Of a stretch of 64,000 nucleotides of DNA, positions 56,262-64,000 are shown one piece after another; within the stretch, counting starts at the first letter, position 1, and each line of letters begins with the position of its first letter. The notes under the pieces were generated by a model, which made no database searches, was not told where the DNA came from, and saw only the letters and a program-made list of their open reading frames with translations. A program made the position numbers and the translations under genes. Source of the stretch: Aurelia coerulea (taxonomy: Eukaryota; Cnidaria; Scyphozoa; Semaeostomeae; Ulmaridae); contig CM076962.1 in NCBI GenBank assembly GCA_039566865.1, positions 5,760,743 to 5,824,742 of the forward strand, given 5' to 3'.

Positions 56262-56480
56262 TGTCAGTCTCTCAGGCAGATTTCCATTGGCATTTTGAGC
56301 TAGCAGGTTATCATGGTTTTATGGAGGATGTTAATTTTCAAGTTATTGATATCATAAGAAAATGTTTGCTTGACAATTCAGCAAAGGATTGGTTAACAAA
56401 GTATGGGGCTGATCATTCATGTAAGCATTTTCATGCAGTTATCCATATTATATCATACAGTGGGAGAGCTCATTATTCCT
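56262..56480 (+). pseudogene. PLE GIY-YIG C-terminal scrap in opposite orientation
   Basis: The plus frame reads QADFHWHFELAGYHGFMEDV and NFQVID, the same block as at 53500-53570 on the other strand, then diverges (KDWLTKYGADHSCKHFH). It lies back to back with the 5' end of the larger PLE. Confidence 0.5.
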
Positions 56481-57104
56481 GATAACTAGGATGGGATAGA
56501 CTCCTAAACCTATTACAGGTTCCTTTCCTGTATTCTTGCTTACCTAAACAACTGATGGCAAGCTCTGCACCGTTATTTCTTAGCAATGTTAGGAACAATT
56601 GGTCTTTCTGCTTTGAACGGATTATTTCTGGTTGACAAGCTTCAGTGACATTTGACGCCATTTGGAAGATCTGCAAGTACTATTTGTCCATGATTGCATT
56701 TCTACATCTGCAATTAAATTAAGAAGCAATTTGAGTGATGATTCATACTTGTTGTACACAAATTTAGTTTCTACATTGCTGAAAGCGTTTGCACAACGTT
56801 AGAAAATGACTTTTCAGTAACATAACCGTATAAAATGTGGCCAAGATCGGTATCATTGCTTCCATATTAAACGTAACCCGTTAATATAGACGACAAATAC
56901 TTCATAAGGTGAAACTCACACAATGGAAAAAAGACAAAAGGTTGCCGACTTACGATATATCAAAAACATTGCTTTTTATTGTGAAATAAAAAAGACAAAG
57001 AACAAACAAAGAACTTGACGAAGCAAACAAACAACAACATAACAAACGAAAACATAATCAAAAAGGAGTTCTGTATCTTTCTGTATACTTTATTCCTGCC
57101 GTTG
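56481..57104. other. Non-coding stretch
   Basis: Nothing recognised. Confidence 0.4.
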
Positions 57105-58097
57105 TTGTTGTTTTTTAATTTTATTCATATAAAATTTTACAATAAATCTTACATTCTACCATATCTTTTTAATTACTTTGCAGCACTACAGGGACGATGC
57201 CAAGTGGAAAGAAAGAACATGACTACCCCATGACCAATAAAAAGACATGCAATGTTAAGCTACATACAACTAAGTAAACTACGAACAATTAAAGCCTAAT
57301 GGATACTATACTAGATTCTGTCTAAAATTAGACGTCCGGTCAGGTATGCGATTGAAGTTACAATGACAGGAGCGCAGCTCATCCTGATTGGTTTACGAAC
57401 ATAAAATATGCCTAAATAATATAATAAACATGCCAGGCATCTAATGTGAAATAGAACTTACTAAGAACCAGAAAAGTTACATTGAGAAATGTGGTGGTTG
57501 CTTGGTACTGAAGTTTCAATAGATAGTTAAACCGACTAGTTTCATGAGTGAAACGTAAAGTCAATTCGAGTATATCTCTGTTCAAATCGTTAGAGAGGTC
57601 TTGATCACCATATAATAAACGATGTGTCAGAGCAGCATTTGAAAGATCAGTGATACGTAACATGGTCGAAATAATTGATCAATTCCAGAGAGAAGATTTT
57701 GCCGTTGAACATCAAAAGAAGGGCAGAGCAACAAAAAGTGCTCCGTATTCTCAATGCCATCGATTGTTGGGCACATTGGGTTTATGGTATCCCTAAAATA
57801 AAATTATGCTTGAATTTATGGAAATTCAACTTACTGAGAGCAACCCTAAGTTGAGTAAGATAGAATAATCCTATTGGATCGTGGATTCCAAAGACAGATT
57901 TTGCAGGGGCGGATTGTTGATAAGAGCTCTTTCTTTGAAACAGCAACAGAACCTCAATTCAGGCTCAAGCTTATTCCATTCCGATAAACAGTTAGGATAA
58001 AAGCTAGACTTGATTTTCTCTGTCCTTGCCTTTAATCACCCTTTGACGTACTGCAAATGATGAAGACGGGGTTTGGATCTACTGTATACTTAGGGCT
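57105..58097 (-). mobile_element. LINE B copy, 3' half
   Basis: 3' UTR at 57105-57400. Coding remains above it are shifted in frame (ALTHRLLYGDQDLSNDLNRD). The copy stops at about 58097, where a second LINE is inserted, and resumes at 59220. Confidence 0.8.
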
Positions 58098-58511
58098 AAG
58101 TAAGTCGCTCAATGGTCACCAATGGTTACAAAAAAGTTACCCCACCTGATCCATCAGCAGAAAAATCTGAGACAGTCGACTGGAGCTATGTCATAAGAGA
58201 CCGAGATTTGTTTTCTATTACCAAAACAGACTCCATTGAATCATTCTACACAGAACAGCAGCATAAATGGATAGCACATACTATCAGACGCTCTAACAAT
58301 GAAATTGTAAAGAAATTAACTTTTCATCAAACCAAGAATGTAAAACGTGGTAGAAGAATACAGTCTATCTTAGAAAAAGCACAACAGAGATCAAACACTG
58401 AGAAACAGCAATACCCGAGGGACTGTTTTAATGGAAAGTGAGCACAAACGTCATCCTATTCTGGCAATGACTACCATGACTTTTCAATCTGAATATGGTT
58501 AAAATCATTAG
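58098..58511 (+). mobile_element. LINE C-terminal fragment inserted in LINE B
   Basis: The open frame 58112-58441 ends in HKWIAHTIRRSNNEIVKKLT and KRGRRIQSILEKA, a typical LINE ORF2 C-terminus (WxGHxxRR...KRGR). Its short (TAA)-like tail appears at 59208-59219, beyond a PLE inserted in its 3' UTR. Confidence 0.7.
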
Positions 58512-59193
58512 AAAGATGAACACAAAAATAAGACGACTTGGAGTTCTTCTACAATTTTCTTCTTCAATTCTCTACGCGTTTCGACTCTATGGTCATCGTC
58601 AGGAGAATGAATATTTATGTGATGGTATGCCCTTTTTATAGCCTGTTAGCGGTCACGTGATTAAAAAGGGGTCACGTGATGCTTAGTTGGGGTCACGTGA
58701 TGCAAAATATGGCGTCACATGAATCCTTGATTGGATTTTAAAGTTACGTTTTATGTGTAGAAAATGATAGGCCACAGGGAAACAAAGTATTGAATAAATG
58801 GGCGAACGGAAACAAAATGGCCTATCCATTGGTTTTTTGAGGAATTTTTTGCTAATATTTGTCTGGGTGGTTAAGTTTGTTATTTAGACCTTTTGGTGTA
58901 AGAGTCTGCAGTCGCATAATCCAGTTATCTTCGTGAGTTTCCAATAATTTTGTTATATTGTCGGCGTCTTCTTTCTCAATTCGTTCGATTATTGTAAACC
59001 TTGCGTCCCTTGCAAAGATATGGTGTTGTTGTTTAAAGTGTTTCTCTACGGGAAGGAGCTTGTCGTATTGAGTTGATTTTATTCTAGAACGATAGTTGTT
59101 CAATCTGTAGTTAAAAGGCCATTCAGATTTACCGACATATTGTATGTTACAGCGAACGCATTCAAGGAGGTAAATGACATTCATGCTCCTACA
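58512..59193 (-). mobile_element. 5'-truncated Penelope-like element with intact GIY-YIG frame
   Basis: Bounded by a 14-bp duplication, GTTAAAATCATTAG, at 58498-58511 and 59194-59207. The frame 59184-58852 reads MNVIYLLECVRCNIQYVGKS (GIY-YIG start), later PVEKHFKQQHH, EDNWIMRLQTLTPKGLNNKL. These are the metal-site E and N of a PLE endonuclease. The RT part is absent. The 3' region carries a hammerhead fold. Confidence 0.9.
58567..58608 (-). ncRNA. Hammerhead-ribozyme-like motif in PLE 3' region
   Basis: Minus strand: ATTCTC, CTGACGA, stem II GAC/GTC with a six-base loop and one bulged T, GAAA, ACGCGT (minimal stem III), A, then GAGAAT. The first and last hexamers are perfectly complementary (stem I). 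The same layout occurs at 25598-25637. PLE hammerheads of this kind are described in the literature. Confidence 0.7.
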
Positions 59194-59207
59194 GTTAAAA
59201 TCATTAG

Positions 59208-59790
59208 TATAATAATAAGACTATTTCAAAACTTGTAGAAAAGGGAAGCCGTTGACTCCATCTTCGGGAGCTCAGTGACTCCCAGCCAAGCTCTGTGTAC
59301 AGCTTCTCTTGAGATGTTCCTGCTACAGCCAAAGCAGCAGAATACTGAACAGACTCTGGCTCTTCAATTAAATTTAGAAAAATGATATTTTGACTGAATT
59401 CGCATAATGGTAAGAAATCACCATAGTCCAGACGGGGTCGAACATAGAGCACATATAATTCGTTTAGGGTATGCCTGGGCAGATATTTAAAGAGATCTTT
59501 CAGCAGACCAATGCCCTTTCTCGTTTTAGAGATAGCTTTGAATCTAGGATAACACCTAAATTTTATGTTCATTTACTTCCTTCACAGGCATGTCGTTAAA
59601 AGGATCACTGGGTTATCAATATCAATTTTTTTCTTTGAAAATGTTAATTCAACAGCTTGTTTTTGCGGATCAGGATTAAATGACATTCCGCAGGCGTTAG
59701 CCCACTGACTTATCAAGTCCAAGTCGTGGTCCATGTCATTGGCAGCTGTATTGGAATCTTTTACCAGATTGGAACCTGCCCGTTGTGTTG
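59208..59790 (-). mobile_element. LINE B copy, 5' portion of the interrupted copy
   Basis: Minus strand: SKTRKGIGLLKDLFKYLPRH, ELYVLYVRPRLDYGD and SVQYSAALAVAGT, up to SRRWSQRLPF, which is the point where the copy at 57105-58097 takes up. Frameshifted at about 59570. Confidence 0.8.
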
Positions 59791-60594
59791 CTTTAGCAAA
59801 CGATTAGCTATTGCCTTCAAAGACGAACCTAAAAAATCAGAGTGTTTCAAACAGAACCAATAAGCATAATGATTTGGTATCATGATGTGAAATATCAAAG
59901 AAAGTGATCAAAGAGATTGCAGCGCATTACAGTGTGTCAAACAATGGGCAATGCAGGATAACAATTCCCATTATCCTCTTTTGCTATTCCACGCATGCAA
60001 ATTTGATATAAACATCAAACTTATGACTGAGACTGTGCTTGTTTCACTCACAAGGGGTTAAGTAAAATTTCCAACCTAAATAATACCTTTAAAATGTTCT
60101 ATGCATAGTTCGCCAGTGGTCTTATGCTTATGGAGCTTTCCACTGATCTTATAGTGACAACTACAGTGTCTTGTCTTTAGTTGAGAAATGGACATACAAT
60201 TTTGACCTTATTGACAAATTGAATTCATGCGAGAAATGTTTTTTGCAACAGAATTCAAAATCTTCCAATAAAATGTACGAGTCAAACGAAAGTTTCTTAG
60301 CAGTTATTACATGTATTAACCCTATAGTGGTTGGGCTATCTGACACGTCCTATTTTGGTTTGGAGGGCTCCTAACTCTTGACTGGAAATAGATGGAGCAA
60401 CCAAATTTGGTGCACTAATAGCCCCAAGCATGTACTTTATCAAAATATATAAATCAACCTGAAATTAGCCGCCATTGTTGCTTGCGTCAACATTTTTCGT
60501 TGTGTGGTCAAGAAAAGTGGCAAAATCGGTTAAAATCAGGAAAAATGCGAGAAAATTTAATTTGGAGCATAATTTCCATCCAAACAAGAATTGT
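59791..60594. other. Stretch without a recognised gene
   Basis: The plus frame 60171-60374 (VEKWTYNFDLIDKLNSCEKC...) follows a TTGTCTTTAG acceptor-like site, but I recognise no domain and see no matching donor. Confidence 0.3.
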
Positions 60595-61770
60595 TTTATA
60601 TATTCCATTAAAAATGTACAATACATGTTACGGACTATTCTACCTACAAACTACTTTACAATACTACAAGGACGATGCCATGAGGAGCAAAAGACTATGA
60701 CTACCCTATGGAATTGTTTAACAACGATAAACTACAGACAATTTTACATAAATGCTACAAACAACTGAAAAAGAAAAACGACGATTACTATACTGTGGCC
60801 TGTCTAACATTAGATGTCAGGTTGGGACTGTAATCGCCCTAATAATGTTCATTTTATTTGGATAGCATACCTGACATCTAATGTGAGACAGAAATTACAA
60901 ACAAAAAGAAAATTTACTTAAAGGCAATTGGTGGGCACTTGGTGGTTGCATGGCATGTGACTGAAATTTGTTATGATCTTAGTCAAACCGACCAGTATTG
61001 TGGTCGAATCGTATAGTAAGTTCGAGTATATTTCTATTTAGGTAATTAGACGGATCTAGGTCACCATATAATAAAAGGTGCTTTAGAAGATCGATTGAAA
61101 GATTGGTGATTTCAACAAATGGTCGTGGTATATCCGAAACTCCAGCGAGAAGATCTCGTCGTTGAATGCAAAATGAAGGGCAAAGCAACAAAAAGTGCTT
61201 CGTATCCTCAATACCGTCATGCGTTGGGCACATTGGGTTTACCGTGTCCCTAAAATTGTGCTTGAATTTGTGGAAGTTTAGTTTGCTGAGACCGACCCTT
61301 ATTTGGGAAATATATGATAGGCCTATCGGGTCATGAATACCAAATACAGGTTTTGGAGAGGGGCGAATTATTGATAGAAGCTTTGTCTTAAAAACAGAAA
61401 GGGACGGTGCAAGCCTGACTTCAGGATCAAGTATATTCCATTTGGAGATGCAGTTTGGATAGAAGCTAGATTGAAATTTTTCTGTTCTTGCCTTTATTCG
61501 CCAAATAGCATCCTGATTGCGAAGGGAGTAATTCGACACATGAAGTGGTGGGATTGGCTCCTTTGTATACAACGGGGTGAGATTATTCATAATCTTATAG
61601 AACAGAGTCAGGCGTCTACTCCACCTTCGGGAATTTAGTGACTCCCAGCCAAGCTCTGTGTAAAGCTTTTCGCGTGATGTTACCCTCCATGTCCCTGTTA
61701 CAGCGAGAGCTGCAGAATCCTGAACAGGCTTTAGTTTTTCAATTAGATTTGGTAGAATGATGTTTTGACT
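60595..61770 (-). mobile_element. LINE B copy, best-kept C-terminal half
   Basis: The frame 61590-60979 is uninterrupted (LTPLYTKEPIPPLH, FHKFKHNFRDTVNPMCP, DGIEDTKHFLLLCPSF). The 3' UTR has the paired CTAACATTAGATGTCAGG/CCTGACATCTAATG palindrome at 60806-60885 and an A-rich tail at 60595. Upstream reading (SREKLYTELGWES) ends at about 61770. Confidence 0.9.
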
Positions 61771-61789
61771 GAATTCACATTGAACATTA

Positions 61790-62350
61790 ATTCACATGAA
61801 ACAAGAAAATTATGAAAGACGGAGTCAGGTCCGGAAAATTGTCTCCCTCCCCCTCATTTGTCACAATATTTTTATGAAACTTCTTCAGTCGTTGCATAAT
61901 AAGCAGCAGCAAAAATCAGAAAGTTTCCGGGCCATAATTGTTCTCCTGGCAGAGTTATAACATAAAGTCTACTGGGGGGGTTGCCCCCAAAACCAAAATG
62001 GGGTTGAGGAGGCTTGTCTATTATATTACTTGTCTGCTTGTATGTTCAAATCAAATAAGATAATTCACAATCATTCTTTAAAGTTGGTGTGACATAATTG
62101 TAAGAAACTAATAAAAACACAACTGTTAAAATTCCGTACGTTTCGATTAAAAATCTTCGTCAGCACTAGGGTGCCGGCGGTGATAATCGGACGCTTAAGG
62201 AAAACTAAATATTTTCATAAGAAGCGTTAACTAAAAACAAAAACCAAAAGTAGCAGGTGAATGGACAGGTATTTGGGCATATTTTCCCGAAGTGTTTTGG
62301 TTATTTACGTTGCTTGCTTTTCTTTGACAACGATGTTTTTTAGACTGATC
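61790..62350. other. Non-coding stretch with a PLE-like scrap
   Basis: Minus strand 62160-62130: CTGACGA, a GATT/AATC stem, GAAACGTACGG, a hammerhead-like core with no good stem I. Next to it GCCGGCGGTGATAATCGGAC recalls the SINE body motif. Confidence 0.4.
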
Positions 62351-62352
62351 TT

Positions 62353-62756
62353 GGCGGTGGTTTTCGGACAGTGGCGGTGGTTTTCGGACAGTGGGTTCAA
62401 AATGCAGAATGTGCCGAGGAAATTATTGTCTGTTTATACTTGGCAAGTATTCCGTCTATAGGCCTCTATAAACTCTTTTGCTTCATTTTTCTTGTCTCTT
62501 TTTCTATTCTTGAATGCGAAAACAATAGTTCGAGCGTCGGTTCTCGTGATGCCATACTGGAGAGCTCGGTACACACAAAACAATCTAAAAGCTAAAAGAT
62601 GCGTTAGAAAAATGTCTTTTTTATCTCATTACTATTTTCGATTGATGTATGTATAGATGTTTATGAATGAAATGTCAATATTCAATCACATTTCAAATTC
62701 GACCTTTATTCATGCTCCCAAACAACTGATTCACTTGGTGTCCGAAAACCACCGCC
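62353..62756. repeat. Inverted repeat with an 18-bp perfect end and a tandem left copy
   Basis: GGCGGTGGTTTTCGGACA occurs at 62353-62370, again at 62373-62390, and as exact complement at 62739-62756. It may be a 0.4-kb non-autonomous DNA element. The motif resembles the SINE core GGCGGTGGTAATCGGACA. Confidence 0.6.
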
Positions 62757-63034
62757 ATGAACTTTTAAGACAATTCGATATGACATCCGCTGTCCTCCCT
62801 TCAGTGAAACTGTTTTAAGTCTTTTGCATAATGCTTTGAGTTACTTAAATGCTAGACATCCAATTTAAGTGATTGTTTAAGATTTTTTCTTCTTTCTGGA
62901 ACGGATTCAGAGTTTTGAATCTGGGGTGTGATATTCGCAACGACAACTTCTACACTGCCAAGTACAACGAAAACAACTTCTTTAGCGTGTTTTACATTCA
63001 TGAAGGCTTTTTGTAAAGTTGTTTAGTATCTATA
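62757..63034. other. Non-coding stretch before the terminal LINE
   Basis: Nothing recognised. Confidence 0.4.
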
Positions 63035-63307
63035 ATGTTAGCTTTGTTGGTTACAAAGGCTGCACGCGATGTTAGACCAAGTGGCTACATGTTTGCTGAC
63101 GACTTCAGTGATTTAACTCTTGCAAGGAGGAAAGCTCAGTTACCAGCATTGAAGAAAGCAAGGGAGGAAGGCAAAACAGCATTCTTTGCTGTTGATAGAT
63201 TGATAATCAAGAACAAAGCTCCAAGAAACAGGCAACAATCTGAATCCGAAGAAACTGAAATTTCATTTGACAGATCCTACATCTGGTTTGGTGAACTCAG
63301 ATCATAA
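63035..63307 (+). CDS. LINE ORF1 C-terminal part
   Basis: Frame reads VRPSGYMFADDFSDLTLARR, KAQLPALKKAREEGKTAFFA and VDRLIIKNKAPRN. The ADFS..TL.ARR and K..A...GK..F...DRLI pattern is that of the C-terminal domain of L1-type ORF1 RNA-binding proteins. The N-terminal half is missing, so the element looks 5'-truncated. It is followed after 81 bp by ORF2. Confidence 0.7.
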   Translation: MLALLVTKAARDVRPSGYMFADDFSDLTLARRKAQLPALKKAREEGKTAFFAVDRLIIKNKAPRNRQQSESEETEISFDRSYIWFGELRS

Positions 63308-63388
63308 AAGAAAGTTTGTGTTGGTAACATACCACCATTTGTGTTAGCTAATGATATATTCCTTTCAGTTCATTGATATGCCCAACCA

Positions 63389-64000
63389 ATGGTAACAACT
63401 CCTAATAATCCTTGTGGTATTTGCCACAAAAATATTGCTGCTCTGCATAAATCAGTCTTTTGTAATAATTGCAAATTTGGGGTCCATGTCAAATGCAATA
63501 ACATATCTAAGTCTGAATATTTAGAGCTTCAAAACGAAGCTGATGATGTGCCTTGGTTTTGTTTAGATTGTACAAAGATCATGTTTCCTTTTGGTCAATT
63601 GGACAATGATCAACTTTATGATTTTGACTTTCCATCATTTCTTGATTCCATGCCATCCTTTGAAATAACGTCTGGTCTTTCAAACTTGCCAAACCTGGAT
63701 GATTATGATATTGATGAACATTTACCCTCCAAAGTCAACTCAAATTATCATACTTTTCAGGAATTATCAACTCTTAGTACTTCAAAAAAGGATCTTTCCT
63801 TGTTTCATATGAACGTAAGAAGTCTTTCACTTCATTTTGATGAGCTTATTTCAACTCTTGCAACTCTTAAAATTAACTTTGATATTATTCGTCTGTCCGA
63901 GACATGGAATTCCGTTGAGAATCCTGTAAAAACAAATGTAGAAATTCCTGGTTATTGTTATTTTCCATACCAGTCACATAGTCAAAATGGTGGTGTTGCA
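63389..64000 (+). CDS. LINE ORF2 start: PHD finger and endonuclease, runs off the window
   Basis: ATG at 63389 opens 204 codons without a stop to the window edge. Residues 9-58 form a PHD-type zinc finger (CGICHKNIA, VFCNNCKFGVHVKCNNISKS, WFCLDCTK). An acidic linker follows, then LSLFHMNVRSLSLHFDEL and RLSETWNS, the N (metal/phosphate) and ET motifs of an APE-type endonuclease. PHD fingers occur at the N-terminus of some CR1-like and L2-like LINE ORF2 proteins. The frame is clean and may belong to a young copy. Confidence 0.85.
   Translation, partial: MVTTPNNPCGICHKNIAALHKSVFCNNCKFGVHVKCNNISKSEYLELQNEADDVPWFCLDCTKIMFPFGQLDNDQLYDFDFPSFLDSMPSFEITSGLSNLPNLDDYDIDEHLPSKVNSNYHTFQELSTLSTSKKDLSLFHMNVRSLSLHFDELISTLATLKINFDIIRLSETWNSVENPVKTNVEIPGYCYFPYQSHSQNGGVA

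Noticed and set aside
62130..62172. Third clear hammerhead ribozyme
   Set aside because: Core boxes and stem II are present, but the sequences flanking them do not form stem I; kept only as a possible relic.

Overview
This is eukaryotic DNA from an AT-rich, transposon-saturated animal genome. Spliced exons with canonical GT/AG borders, several CR1/Jockey-like and RTE-like LINE families, Penelope-like elements (PLEs), a tRNA-derived SINE and many foldback or TIR DNA elements point to an invertebrate. A cnidarian, perhaps an anthozoan or octocoral, fits the repeat style best, but that is inference. There are no bacterial operons, rRNA genes or CRISPR arrays.

Three host-type gene pieces stand out. 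(1) A plus-strand coiled-coil gene has at least six small in-phase exons between 5634 and 10002 (stop at 10000-10002); its 5' end is not visible. (2) PEX10, the peroxisomal RING E3 ligase, lies on the minus strand. I could chain eight exons from 47337 down to the stop at 14686; all splice phases agree, giving 269 residues with only the N-terminal exon(s) missing. The gene covers about 33 kb because its introns are packed with transposons. (3) A THAP-like exon (17813-18369) lies on the plus strand inside a PEX10 intron. A further plus-strand candidate exon (51564-51652) lies near NRF1-like and RFX X-box-like motifs.

Layout: 1-5.6 kb holds a LINE fragment, a TA-flanked TIR element, a large foldback and a nested PIF/Harbinger element. 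5.6-10 kb holds the coiled-coil gene with a LINE in one intron. 10-14.7 kb is largely featureless apart from small repeats. 14.7-47.3 kb is PEX10 with many insertions. 47.7-51.4 kb holds a LINE fragment and a 3.05-kb RTE-type LINE bounded by a 12-bp target duplication. 52-56 kb holds a foldback and a Penelope-like element that was broken by a LINE, which was broken in turn by a TIR element. 57-62 kb holds two LINE B copies; in one of them a PLE sits inside a LINE that sits inside the LINE B. 63-64 kb is the start of a LINE with an open ORF2 (PHD finger plus endonuclease) that runs off the window.

The most interesting signals are hammerhead-ribozyme folds in PLE 3' ends and in a perfect-looking palindrome at 43.9-44.1 kb, TTAA-flanked foldback elements (one containing an exon-like, possibly captured, coding piece), and transposon borders lying within about 20-30 bp of PEX10 splice sites.
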